DNA of 64,000 nucleotides from positions 361,001 through 425,000 of the forward strand of contig BLAL01000191.1 of the NCBI GenBank assembly GCA_015698045.1, in the 5' to 3' direction. Position 1 is the stretch's first letter; the number at the start of each line of letters is the position of its first letter. The notes below the pieces were generated by a model. It ran no database searches and had not been told where the DNA came from. It worked only from the letters and a program-made list of their open reading frames with translations. The translations under genes were made by a program, and so were the position numbers. This document shows, in pieces, positions 23,984-35,988 of the stretch. This DNA is from Rhizophagus clarus (taxonomy: Eukaryota; Glomeromycota; Glomeromycetes; Glomerales; Glomeraceae).

Positions 23984-26776
23984 ACGTTGGACAACATAAC
24001 CTTTATTTAAATAAAAATAAGGATAATGTAGTTAACACTGCCTTACCATTTAATCTACTTCCAGACTGAAACAATCCCAGTTCAGCTAGTCATCTGTATT
24101 CTAGGGTCTGCTCTCAACTGTATAGCAGAAAGTTTTCAGAATACCAAAAATAAAAAATAACCAGAAATAAAGGAAATGAAAACAAAAAAGAAATATTCTA
24201 AAAACAAAATACATCTAATATAAATGATTATACCTAGCTAATTTAATATGCTAACATATCAAATACCTTAGAACATCACATTTCTGATCTAATTTCTAAG
24301 CTAAGTTAATTGTTCTAGCAAAGCTTTCAATCCTGCAATAATAGATTTTACATCAGACTTTATAGACTGATTTTCAGTTTCTGAGAATAATTTATGTTTT
24401 TTGTTCTGGTTATTAGATCCTAAAGGAAGGGCTTTAGCACCTGTGACTTTATTAAAGTTAATAGTTTTGTCTGCATTATTTTTTAATATTACTATCTTCT
24501 GCTTTTTTTATATTATACAATTATTGTAATTTTTTAATTAATATAGTAACATAATATTCTACTATTTACTCAGTTTTAATTTTTTTTAGATTTTAAAAAA
24601 TTATAAAACAATATGAATTATAGCAATATATAACTTTAGCAATATTTATCATTAATTAGATTAAATAATATAAATATAAATAAAAGATTAAATAAAAAAA
24701 TAGAAGTAAAAAATTATATTATTAATTTAAAAAGTAAAAATACAGATAATAAATTTTTGAGATCTGTAAAACCAATTTTTTGCAAAGCAAAAAATTTTAT
24801 TTTTTACTATAAAGAAAGGCTTTCTACTAATAAAACCAGCAAAAATAATAGCAGAAACATCTTCTACACCTAAAACTACAGTTATTTTTGCTTTAAAATC
24901 TTCACTTACTGACTGTTTTCATGATATTATAGTAGATTTTATCTCAGGACTCATCAAAAGGAACCTAATGACTATCTTTAACTCAATATTAACAACAAAC
25001 TCATCAGCTATAATCAAATTTCTAACCACTTATAAGGACCAAGTTGTTCCTAAAAAGAAGTTGGCATAACATATTTACTTAGACGACTGCGTTTCTTTCA
25101 TAACTTAATTTTTAGCTACTATCAATCATTTTTTTTAAAACGAAGAAAACCAGAAAATTTTAAATATCAATTTCAAACTTTGTCAAGCAACAGATTACAA
25201 TAACAAATATTTTCCTGATATGAAAAATTTAGATAATCCTATACATCAATTAGACATGTTAATTAATATTGATAAGTTTGATAAAAATTTACACAGATTA
25301 TTGAATGATAGTCCAGGTACCATACTTTTGCACAATAACATATTTGTACCTGTTATACTCTTAACCAAATCTTAGAAAAAGAGTGTTAAAAAGAAGGCCT
25401 ATAAGAAGAAGAAGAAAACGTTACAATTATAAACTCCTTCTAGATTAGATGAACAAGTAGTACTTACTTTTAGCGCTGAATCTTTTGAATATACATCCTT
25501 TCAATCTTTTGATTTAAGGACAGTTGCTTTTAATCAAAGTTTACTTTTTCCTTTTTCCACATCTTTTAAGCAGTCGAAATGAGATTCTAAACCAAATTTG
25601 ATGCTTAATGATAATAGAAAGAAATTAAAACAGAAAGAGATAGACAACACCTTTAAAAATAGAAATGTTATCATTACTAGATATTATCCTTAAGGAGAAG
25701 AACAAGTACAATTATTAGATCTTGTAGTATATGATATATACTGATGAAATGGGATAACTATATTCTATTGGGCAATTTAGTAAAATGTGATAAGATTATT
25801 TCAGTCAGCATCAAGATGCATAAGAAGTATTTATCTGCGAGAGTAAAACTGATTCTGATCATAAGTGCTTGAAATGTTATAATAAAGAGAACTTGATTGT
25901 TAACTTGAAAGGAATTTCTGTTTGATGATTTTCAGCTTCCTGGAATCTTTCAAAAAGAAAACAACATGAAAAATTCTAAGCTGTCATATACAACATTTCA
26001 GACAATATGACAGATGTTTCCTCATTCCTAAATGGTCACCTTCATGAAATTTTATTGGATAGTAACATAAAATCATTCAAAATAGTTAAAGAAGTTGATG
26101 GTTCAAGAAAGTTGATAGGTTATTTTAACACTTGGAATCATGTTTCCACATGTATTAATAACCTTCAACTTTGGAATGACAAACAAATCTCTTGGTGCTG
26201 TTATTTCTCCCCCAACTTTAAGAATCTTCAGAATTTTGCTAAAATTGGTAATGCAGATAAGTCCTCAAAGACACCATATAGGTCTAACTTTTCTTCTTCA
26301 GGTTTTTATATTAACAATTATAATAATAACTGCAATAAGACTTCTAAATCTAGTCTCTTTACCAAGAAGATCACTTAATCAAAAAAGAACCTGTCTTTCA
26401 AGTTGAATGTAAAATTTTTAATAATTGGGCTAAAGGCTTTGTTAGAACATTATATTTAATTTAGTTAGGAAGGATAGATAGATAATTCCATACTAACTTC
26501 TTATTATGCTTTGCATTTGCTTTATGTAATGTTTTTTGTTTTATCAGGTCATAGAATTTTTATTTTTTCTTTTTCATTTCCTTTATTTCTTGAATAATTT
26601 TATAACTAGACTTCCTATTATATTAAAAAGAATAGGCTAGGACTATAGTAGTTATAGAATATATCTGTAATCCTAGTATAAGGAACAGGTAGGTTTAATC
26701 TATTTGTAATTTGTTCACTTATCTATTATTTTTCAAATAAAAAAAGCATTTTCTTTAACTATAAAAAAAAAAAAAA
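23984..26776 (+). mobile_element. LINE-type relic with ORF1-like remnant
   Basis: Plus-strand reading gives protein-like fragments broken by stops: FALKSSLTDCFHDIIVDFIS (about 24890), INIDKFDKNLHRLLNDSPGT (about 25268), and a 123-codon open frame at 26007-26378 with SFKIVKEVDGSRKLIGYFNT and QISWCCYFSPN followed by an Asn/Ser/Lys-rich tail. This resembles the nucleic-acid-binding ORF1 of Rhizophagus-type LINEs (fold followed by basic low-complexity tail). The unit ends with an A-run at 26762-26776, as a LINE 3' end would. No reverse transcriptase is left here, so it is a fragment. Boundaries are approximate. Confidence 0.5.
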
Positions 26777-27202
26777 AGATAATAAATTTTTAAAAAATAT
26801 TATAAATTTAATTTTTTAAAATCCAAAAATATATATATAAAAATATTAGGATTTATAAATATGTTATTATTATAATAAAGTTAGGTTATATAAAATTTTG
26901 ATTTACATACAATTTAAAATTTTTTTATTTAAAGTTAGTAAAATACTTTTTTTTTTTTAAAAACTTATTTTTAGATTTTTAATTAAAATTTACTTTTTCT
27001 TAAAATTTAAATTGAAATTTATTTAAAAATATTTTTTTTTTATTAAATAATAAACAGAATTTTATAAAAACTTTTTAAAAATATATTTTTTTATTTAAAT
27101 CTATTTAAATAAAATATTTTTTTTTATTTTTTTTTTTAAATTTAGATAAAATAATTATAAATAAAATTATTTTTGATTTATATTTAATTTAAATTAATCA
27201 TA
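26777..27202. other. AT-rich spacer
   Basis: Homopolymer-rich A/T sequence between the LINE relic and a MITE. Nothing else seen. Confidence 0.5.
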
Positions 27203-27359
27203 TGGGGTCTTTGCAATAGAAAGGTACGAAACTCAAAAAAAATTTTAAATTTACTTTATATGCTAATTATGTTTTTTATACTAAAATAAGTGTAAATTTA
27301 ATATTAATTAAATTTTTATTTTTTTTTGAGTTTCGTACCTTTCTATTGCAAAGACCCCA
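27203..27359. mobile_element. 157-bp MITE with near-perfect long inverted repeats
   Basis: Starts TGGGGTCTTTGCAATAGAAA and ends with its exact reverse complement; the match continues through AGGTACGAAACTCAAAAA, about 40 bp per arm, without visible mismatch. Flanked by TA on both sides (27201-27202, 27360-27361). The AT-rich centre has no coding capacity. The intact arms imply a recent insertion or a maintained hairpin. Confidence 0.85.
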
Positions 27360-28234
27360 TATATTATATTAAATAAAAAAAAAACTGAAAAAACTGAAAA
27401 TTATTTTTTTTTAAACTGAATTTTTTCTGTATTTATTATTTAAAAAATGAATTATTATTGTAATTAAAATATAATAAATCAAATTATTTTTTTATAAAAA
27501 AAAGTTAAATTTAAATTTAAATATTATTTCTAAAAAAAAAAAAAATTTAAAAAAAAAAATACTAATAATATTTAAAAATAAAAAAAAAACAGATATTTTT
27601 TTTTTTAGTTTATCCCTTTGTCTGTAGGCCCTCGCAGGTATATTTGCCTGTGAAAATTCTGAATTTTCAGTTATTATCTAAATATTTAATGTGTATTGTG
27701 ATTCATAACAAATTATATATTTTTGAATAGTTTAAATTTTGAATTTCATGCCTATGACATTTTTTACTTTATCTAAATAAATGCAAATAAAAGTTGCCTA
27801 TAAGCTAAAATTATCATTATTCATAATTTTTAAAATTTAAATTTATAAAATTTTTTTTTTTGACTTGTAAATTTTTTTTGGTAAATAATTTAAATGGTTA
27901 TTGAAAATATTCCAATAAATTATCTAACCAAGAATGATGTAAAAAAGAGGTGTTTAAATAAAAACAAAATATGAGCAAAAAATTAAATATTTAATATTAA
28001 GAAAAAATTAATATCTTAACAATAAGTAAACACAAAAATTAAAAAAAAAAGTTTTTTAAGAAAATATAATTAAATAGAATTAAAAGTAAAAAAAAAACTG
28101 TGAATTTAGTCACGTTATTATTTAATAGAATTTTGCGTATTACAGAAATTGCTATAGATCAATGAGTTTTACATGCAAATTTGGCAGCAATTTTATAATA
28201 AATTACACAAATCAAATCTTCTTACATACTATAG

Positions 28235-29541
28235 ATGGCCTGGTAATTACTTGGCCAAAAACGTAATTTGTAAATTAAAATATGTAAATAATTACATATT
28301 TCATAATTATTTATGTAGAACGTAAATAATTACGTCAAATGTAATTACTGTAAATACTATTGAATGCAAAAATACTGCTAAAACTGATAATACTGGCATT
28401 TTTATATGTAAAAAATACAAAAAAATGCTGAAACTGAATTCTGACATTATTATTATATATAAAAAATGTGAAAAAAATGCCAAAACTGACTGTTTCAGCA
28501 TTTTTATATATAAAAAATGCAAAAAATGTTGAAACTGATAAGTTCTGGCATTTTTATTCGTTAAAATGCAAAAAAAATGCAAAAAATGCTGAAACTAACA
28601 AGTTCTGGTATTTTTATATATAAAAGACACAAAAAACCACCTTTTATATATTAAAAGTCAAAAAAAAAATGCCAGACTGACTGTACTGATATTTTTATTC
28701 ATTAAAATGCAAAAAAAAATGCCAAAACTAACAATTCTAGCATTTTTATATATAAAAAACACAAAAAATACTAAAACTGACAAGTTCTGGCATTTTTATA
28801 TATAAAAAACGCAAAAAAACTGCCTTTTATATGTTAAAGGTCAAAAAAATGCCAGTCTGACTGTACCAGCATTTATATTTGTTAAAATACAAAAAAAATG
28901 CCAAAACTAACGGTTCTGGTATTTTTATATATAAAAAATGCAAAAAATGCTGAAACTGACAAATTCTGGCATTTTTATATATAAAAGACGCAAAAAAATG
29001 CCTTTTATATGTTAAAAGTCAAAAAAAATACCGGTCTAACTGTACTGGCATTTTTATTTGTTAAAATACAAAAAAACACTGAAACTAACAGTTCTGGCAT
29101 TTTTATATATAAAAAATGCAAAAAAATGCTAAAATTAACAGTTTTAGCGTTTTTATATGTAAGAAGTAAAAAAAAATGCCAAAACAGACAGTTCTGGCAT
29201 TTTTATTTGTAAAATGCAAAAAAAATACCAAAACTGTCAGTTTTGGCATTTTTTATATAAAGTCAAAAAAAATGCCAGACTGACTGTTACAGCGTTATTA
29301 TTTATTAAAATGCAAAAAAATGCTAAAACTGTCTGTTCTGGCATTTTTATTCGCAAAAAAAAGTACGTTCTAATGTATTTATAAAATGAGATCACATGAC
29401 TTGGGATCAGCTAATAATATTTACGCTAATTATATGTAATGTAAATAATTACATATTTACATATTTTTTAAAAAATCTGATAATTAATTACCAGAATTAC
29501 GAATTACGTATTTATACGTAAATATAGAATTACCAGGCCAT
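28235..29541. mobile_element. Inner inverted-repeat element carrying a hairpin minisatellite
   Basis: Starts ATGGCCTGGTAATTAC and ends GAATTACCAGGCCAT. Both subterminal zones are rich in GTAAATAATTAC-like and TACGTAAAT-like palindromes. The middle (about 28360-29350) is a minisatellite. No coding frame is credible. Nested within the outer element, hence the younger of the two. Confidence 0.65.
28360..29355. repeat. Minisatellite of imperfect hairpins, about 14 units
   Basis: Units of roughly 60-80 bp repeat the pattern AAATGCCAAAACTGAC then AGTTCTGGCATTTTTAT and a TATAAAAAATGCAAAA spacer. Each unit contains a self-complementary core (TGCCAAAACTG / CAGTTCTGGCA), so the array is a string of potential hairpins. 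Variation is mainly C/T and G/A. Confidence 0.8.
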
Positions 29542-30061
29542 GTATATTACATATTCATGGATAAATATTTTGTTGAGAATTTAAGTAAAAACATAAAAAC
29601 TGATTTAAAAACTTCGCAGGCAAATTTGCCTGCAAAATATTTGCGAAAATATTAATTGAAAATTTTGCTTATTATACAAAAATTTAAATATCTTAAATCT
29701 TATAACAAAAATTAGAAGCATTAGATGAAAACTTGTAGTGTAATATTTTGCCAATTTTTGCTATATTTAATACATTTGTTATGTAGTAATTTAAGCCAAA
29801 AAAATTTGCAGGCAAATTTGCCTGCATTACAGACGAAGGAATAATTTAAGAATTTTAATTTAAATTTTAGTTTAAAAATTATTTTTTTTTAAAAAAAAAA
29901 TGTTAATAAGTTTTAAATAATTATAATTAAATATTTTAAAATTTTTTAAAATTTTACTATTATTATTCTGAATTTAATTTGAAAATTATAAATATAAAAT
30001 TTTAATAAAAAAAATTATCTTATTATTATTTATGATTTTATAATTTAAAAAGTAATATTTA

Positions 30062-30233
30062 GGGCAGTGACATATATTAGCTAATATTTTAGAAGATGGA
30101 AGGATAAGCAAAAATATTAGATTACACAATTTTTAAAAATATAGTTGGTTGCATGTAACCAAGATATTTTACCTAAAGATAGAAGAGTAAACACCTATAG
30201 TAAAAAAATATTAGCTAATATATATCACTGCCC
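30062..30233. mobile_element. 172-bp Harbinger-type MITE with TTA duplication
   Basis: Ends GGGCAGTGACATATATTA and, inwards from the right, GGGCAGTGATATATATTA, both followed by GCTAATATTTT. Flanks are TTA on each side (30059-30061 and 30234-30236). TTA target duplication and GGGC-type termini fit PIF/Harbinger non-autonomous elements. No coding capacity. Confidence 0.85.
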
Positions 30234-31319
30234 TTATTAATAATATAATATTTTATTTTTTATATATTTTATATATATTAATAATAGTAAAAAAGTATAT
30301 ATTTTTTAGTTAAATTTTATTTATATAATAAGTTTTATTTCAAATTTTAATTAGTAAATTTATAAGATTTTGATATAATTAAAAGATTCTTCTTTTTAAA
30401 GAATATATTTTTTTTTTTATAATAATTAATAATATTAATTTAATAAAATTATATATTTAAAAAAAAAAATAAAATTAAAAATATAGTAAAATATAATCAT
30501 AATTATAATTATTCAGAATTTTATATTAGTAATATTTCAAAAATAAAAAAAAAACTAATAGCTTAACCTTCTAGTTTAAATTTCAATTTATATTTTAATA
30601 AAAACTATTTAATACTTCTTTTATTCAATTTATACTATCAAATTTCAGTTTAAATTTCAATCAAAATTAATAAAGTAAAAAAAAAGAAATATTAATAATA
30701 TTTTAAAATAAAAAACCAATATTCTTTTCTTATAACTTTATATATATATAGCATTATTATAAAAAAAAAAATTATGTAAAGATATACAAATGCTAACAGC
30801 TAAATACATACAGATTATCAGTTATTTTTAATATTATTTACATATCAGCAGATTTGTTTCATCGTCCAAATATGTTAAATTTTATTATACAATGTATTAT
30901 AAAAGTTAAAGATATGCAATATAGTGATCTAAAAAAATGCGTACAATTTTTAAAAAGTGCAATTCAGCACAATTTTAATTTTGGCCAGAATTAACATAAT
31001 TTCGGCTAGATTTAATATACCGTAACTGGTAATATAATAGTAATAATAATTAGTTAAACAAAAAAGAAAAAAAACTTTAACACCACAATCATTAAATCTA
31101 TAATTACAAAAACAATTTCACACTTAATAATTTGTTGAATAATAATTAATATCACTATAAATTAATAAAAAGGAAATTGTATGAAAAAAACTATATTTTA
31201 ATTCAAAGAAAAAAAATTACACCACACTGTATACATGATTTTATAAAAAAATTAAGCCGCAATTGCATAATTTTAACTGTAATATTAATGTTATAATGCT
31301 GTATTAATTGCACATGCAC
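30234..31319. other. AT-rich spacer in repeat block
   Basis: Homopolymer-rich A/T with no open frame of interest. A short GGCCAGAATTA motif near 30984 recurs at about 45278 in similar AT-rich surroundings. Confidence 0.5.
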
Positions 31320-32440
31320 TGCAATATATAAGAAAAAATGGAAAATACAGGAAGAAAGGACAAAGGAAAAATAAAGGAAAGAAGAGATAAATGAAAAGGG
31401 ATAAAAGGAAGTAAAGATGATCAAAGAGAAATGAGGAAGGCTTTAATATCATGATGATCATTTAAGAGGATCGATAAAAATCGATAAGTTTAAATGTGGT
31501 GGGCCTCACGGGCCCGTTCTGGACTAGTTGAATTGCTAAAAAAGCGTCACGTGCTCATCATTAGGAACAAAAAAGGTAAAGGATAGTGAAAAAGAATGAA
31601 TGAAACAAAAAAAGAATGAAAATAAATGAGAAAATAAAAGAGAATGAAAAGGAATAAAGAGAATGAAAAAAAAATAAAAGGAATAAAAGAAGCAAATGGC
31701 AAATGAAAAAAAAATAAGAGGAATGAAAGAGAATGAAAGGAAGCAAAGGAGGAATGAAAATCAATAAAGGGAACAAAAAAAAAGCAACAAAAGAAGTCAA
31801 AGATCAATGAAAGAAACCAAAGATCATTGAAAAGAAACCAAAGATCAATAAAAAAAACGAAAAAAGTAATGAAAGAAACCAAGGATCAATGAAAAGAACA
31901 AAAAAAAGCAACGAAAGAAATCAAAGATCAATGAAATAAACCAAAAAAGCAATAAAAGAAACAATGATAAAAGGAATAAAAGATCAATGAAAGGAATAAC
32001 AAAAGAATCACAAAAGATCAATGAAAGAATCATAGAAGAAACGAAAGGAATAATGAAAAAAAGAAATGAAAAAACCACGAAAAGAAGAGAAATAAAGGGG
32101 AAAAAAATGAAAGAAAAGCCAGAACACCTACCCATAGAAAAAAAAAGAAAGAAAACGGTTAATATCATCTTAAAAGAAAAATAAAAAAATAGGAGAAGAG
32201 ACGTAAGAGACTTACTTGAATTTTTACTCATATGGTACACATCTAAAAAGACAAAAAGTTTAGTAAAAGAACAAGGGAAAGAATGAAAAGAAAACAAAAA
32301 AAAAGGAGAAGAAATTAAAACTCACCTTGAATTTCCGAAATAGATAAAAACAGCCACGACTAAAAAAAAGAACAAGTTAATAAGAGACAAAAGAAAGGAG
32401 AATAAAAGCAAAAAAAACTTACCTGTTACAGTATTTAATC
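31320..32440. repeat. 1.1-kb polypurine tract with degenerate short repeats
   Basis: The plus strand is almost wholly A and G from about 31330 to 32410, built from degenerate repeats of the type AAGATCAATGAAAGAAACC (clearest at 31790-32040). The minus strand therefore reads as Phe/Leu/Ser-rich open frames (31547-32297) that I do not accept as genes. Three small exon-like islands on the minus strand interrupt its right end. Confidence 0.75.
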
Positions 32441-32462
32441 CCGAAGCTAAAGGTAACACCAT
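32214..32462 (-). other. Three mini-exon-like islands on the minus strand
   Basis: Islands at 32423-32462, 32326-32359 and 32214-32242 are separated by pyrimidine-rich spacers (minus strand) and each is bordered by a TAG acceptor and a GTAAGT/GTGAGT donor. Spliced in phase they would encode about 30 residues (MVLPLASGLNTVTVVAVFIY then FGNSRCVPYE and a stop). They may be the end or the relic of a small gene. No homology was recognised and expression is unknown. Confidence 0.35.
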
Positions 32463-32906
32463 TAACTAAAAAATTTAAATTGTGGTTTATAATTTTTGAA
32501 AAAAAAATTATTTTTTTATTTTTTAAAAAAAAAATTCCCTTATCATAAAACAAATGATTTTTTATTTTTTTAAAAAAAAAATTTCACTTAAAAAAAACGA
32601 TATATTTTTTTAAAAAAAATTTCCCTTCTGCCAAAATAAAAATCTGAAGTCTGAACAAAACTACTAGCATTGATTATCTATTTATAATATAAAAGGCAAT
32701 ATCGCTTGCCATTTACAATAAGCTTATCTCATGAGTTGATATAAAAAAGGAATATGTTATATATCACATGCACTTTATCTAGTTTTGAACTGGTATAACC
32801 AGTATTATGATCTGATTATTTGGGTAAACAGGTTTTTTTTTTGAATTTATTACATTTAGATAAAAAACAATTTAAAAAAATAATTTTTTTTTTTTCTTTT
32901 TTGTAG

Positions 32907-34190
32907 TATTGCCGGACGAAAAGCATGACCGGACTATTGGAATTAAGGTAAGGGAGGGTTGGGGTGGTGTTTTTCGTTATTGTTTTTTTTAATTAATTAA
33001 TTATTTTTTTTTTTTTTTTTTGTAGTGTTACCAGACGAAAAACGTGACCAGACTTTTGGAATTAAAATAAGGAAGGGTTGGGGGAAGTGTTTTTCGTTGG
33101 TTTTTTTATTTAATTAATTAATTATTTTTTTTTTTCTTTTTTGTAGTGTTGCCAGATGAAAAACATGACTGGATTTTTGGAATTAAGGTAAGGGAGGGTT
33201 GGAGGAGGTGTTTTTTGTTGTTTTTTTTTTAATTAATTAATTATTTATTTTTTTGTTTGTTTTTTCTTTTTTGTAGTGTTGCCAGACGAAAAGCACGATC
33301 GGACTATTGGAATTAAGGTAAGGGAGGGTTGGGATGGTGTTTTTTGTTTAATTAATTATTTATTTGTTTTTTTTTCTTTTTTGTAGTGTTGTCGGATGAA
33401 AAGCATGACCGGACTATTGGAATTAAGGTAAGGGAGGGTTGGGGTGATGTTTTTCGTTGTTGTTTTTTTTAATTAATTAATTAATTATTTTTTTTTTTTT
33501 ATAGTGTTGCCAGACGAAAAACGTGACCGAACTTTTGGAATTAAGGTAAGGGAGGGTTGGGGGAGGTGTTTTTCGTTGGTTTTTTTATTTAATTAATTAA
33601 TTATTATTTTTTTTTCTTTTTTGTAGTGTTGCCAGATGAAAAACACGACCGGACTATTGGAATTAAAGTAAGGGAGGGTTAGGAGAGGTGTTTTTTGTTG
33701 TTTTTAATTAATTATTTATTTATTTGTTTTTTTTTTCTTTTTTGTAGTGTTGCCAGACGAAAAGCATGACCAGACTATTGGAATTAAGGTAAGGGAGGGT
33801 TGGGTGGTGTTTTTTGTTTAATTAATTATTTATTTATTTGCTTTTTTTAATTAATTATTTATTTGCTTTTTTTTTCTTTTTTGTAGTGTTGCCAGACGAA
33901 AAGCACGACCAGACTTTTGGAATTAAGGACAATTAAGGTAAGGGAGGGATGGGGAGGTGTTTTTCGTTGTTTTTTTAATTAATTATTAATTTTTTTTTTT
34001 TGTAGTGTTGCCGGACGAAAAGCATGACCGGACTTTTGGAATTAAGAACAATTAAAGTAAGGGAGGGTTGGGGTGGTGTTTTTCGTTGGTTTTTTTTTTA
34101 ATTAATTAATTATTTATTTTTTTTCTTTCTTTTTTGTAGTGTTGCTAGACAAAAAGCACGACCGGACTTCACAATTTAATATTTTGACAT
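32907..34190 (+). repeat. Tandem array of 11 exon-intron modules (unit about 120 bp)
   Basis: Eleven copies of a 41-nt core begin at about 32907, 33026, 33147, 33277, 33387, 33505, 33627, 33748, 33887, 34006 and 34140. Almost every core is preceded by a T/C tract ending TTTTTTGTAG and followed by AAG|GTAAGGGAGGG, i.e. canonical acceptor and donor. One frame is open in all copies and reads LPDEKHDRTIGIK with small changes (H/R, R/Q, I/F). Copies 9 and 10 have a short ACAATTAA insertion at the donor; copy 11 diverges in its second half; copies 2, 7 and 10 have A-for-G at the donor. The spacer is about 79 nt, the length of an ordinary intron in this genome. Confidence 0.85.
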
Positions 34191-35279
34191 TATTAAAACG
34201 ATTTGTTAAATAACTTTTATAAAAGCATTCTGTACCTTTCATATATTGTGTATTTAAAAAAAATTATCCTTTTATTTAATGATCATAGGGCCATTGGTGT
34301 TTAGAATCTAATGATATAACTTTTACTATTCTGTTTTACCGAGTTTTACCAAATGTAAAATAAAATAAAAGTATATCGATCATAATATGACTTATCTGCA
34401 GCAAATGGAATTCCTTGAGACGCGGGTATGTTGTTTCTTTGGGAAGAATATCAGAATTGACTTTAAGAAATGTTCTAATGTTTCTTCTTTTTTAATTTTT
34501 GTAAGTGATGAGTTCTCTGGGCTTATTGGGATACAGGTATATTGTTTTTGTAGAAAGGCGGCGTTCGCAAGGTTCTGTAACAACGATCATCTATTTAAAA
34601 GTCAAAGCTTTCGTACTGGTAGATTTAAATATCATGAGATTTCAATGTCGGTTAAATGAATTTTAAAATCATCGTCAGTAAATGATATAAAGGAAGATTC
34701 TTTGTCTCCATATTTTAAAAACAATTTTTAAAATTAAAAATTATTAAAAGATAATGAAAATTTTGGTTATTTCTTTATTTTCAAAATTCTTTAAATATGA
34801 TGGCAAATTTATACAAAACCCAGTTATTTTTGCTGCTTTATTTAATTATTTTACATCAATAAAAAGCTTTTGGAGAATAAATAATACCATTAACAACTGC
34901 AAATAACTACAATTGTATTCATAAAACTTTTATTTGCAACTGGTGTAAAAAGAGATGAGTTCTTAAAATAGTTGATGGGTTATAAAAAGTTATTATTATT
35001 TTAATTTTTAAGTATGAGTTGTAAAAAATTTTTTTATTTTCCGATTATTCTATATAAGATTGATAAGATGAATGTGTAACACAATCGTATTTTGCACTGT
35101 TTACTAATTTTTTATTAAAAATTCTTAATTTAAGCTAATTCCAAGGATCGGCGCATATGAAATCTTTTTAACCTAATTTTAATATATATATTATATCTTA
35201 ACATTAGTCCTCAGACGTATTGGATTACCTTTACATACTACCAATTGTATTGTTAATATTTTTAAAGGTTAGAAAAGCT
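34191..35279 (+). other. Spacer with an unassigned 90-codon frame
   Basis: An open frame at 34387-34659 starts with ATG and includes SGLIGIQVYCFCRKAAFARF followed by CNNDHLFK, vaguely like an RNA-binding fold of a LINE ORF1. It has no supported splice partners. The rest of the stretch is AT-rich with no feature seen. Confidence 0.3.
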
Positions 35280-35988
35280 AAGTCGTCACAGCTTTCAGTC
35301 CTTCCCCTATTTTTCAAGTAGCGAATGGAATTGATCAAGAGGATATACTTTGGAGGATATATTATGATCTTCTTCTCACTACGTTTACTAATAACCCAAA
35401 CTGTAGTTATATTATGAAATGCACATGGCTCTCCAACCTACGTGACTTGAATATTTGAATTAATATTTCATACAAAATAGCAGCTTTTGCTTACATGAAT
35501 AACACTGCCTGGCTTGACTTTAACAAAAATAGGATACAGGATACCTTGGACATTGCCTGAAGTTTTTATGAGCTCGTCAATATTAAGATTAATCATAAAA
35601 AGTATGAACTCATAATCATTAATCCATCGATACCCAGGTCTCTTACCATAGTTTCATTAGGTATCCATGAAGATGATAGAATTGTGCAAATACAGACTGA
35701 AGCCCATTATCTTGGTATTTGGATCTCACCAAAGAATACACGAACTTTAACCAAATAATAACTCATTCATATATAGAACGAGTTCCTAATGACTAGAAGC
35801 TCTCTGTTGGACATATCGTTTATTTAATTAACAAAGTTTTATATCTGAAATTAATATATCTGAGTCAATTATCTACCTTCACTAAACCAGAATGGGACGT
35901 TATCAAAAGACCCATTCTTGCCTTAGTCAAACATATAATAAGAGTATAACTTTTTTTTTTTCACAGCAGCTTTGTATCATGGAGAACT

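Larger units (their letters stand above)
27611..29843. mobile_element. Outer inverted-repeat element (about 2.2 kb)
   Basis: Left end TATCCCTTTGTCTGTAGG and right end, read inwards, TATTCCTTCGTCTGTAATG form degenerate terminal repeats. Just inside both lie GCAGGCAAATTTGCCTGC-type palindromes (about 27632, 29617 and 29807). No transposase frame is seen. A second element (28235-29541) sits inside it, so this one is older. Ends are approximate and no target duplication is clear. Confidence 0.55.

Noticed and set aside
28307..29212. Open frames with FQHFLHFLYIKM-like repeats
   Set aside because: They translate the hairpin minisatellite; repeats are at DNA level and occur on both strands.
28360..29355. 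Regularly spaced repeats resembling a CRISPR array
   Set aside because: Spacers are as similar as the repeats, the unit is too long, and the genome is eukaryotic.
31547..32297. Phe/Leu/Ser-rich open frames of up to 150 codons on the minus strand
   Set aside because: They are the translation of a polypurine tract (plus strand A/G); composition is explained by the repeat and there is no domain or conserved block.
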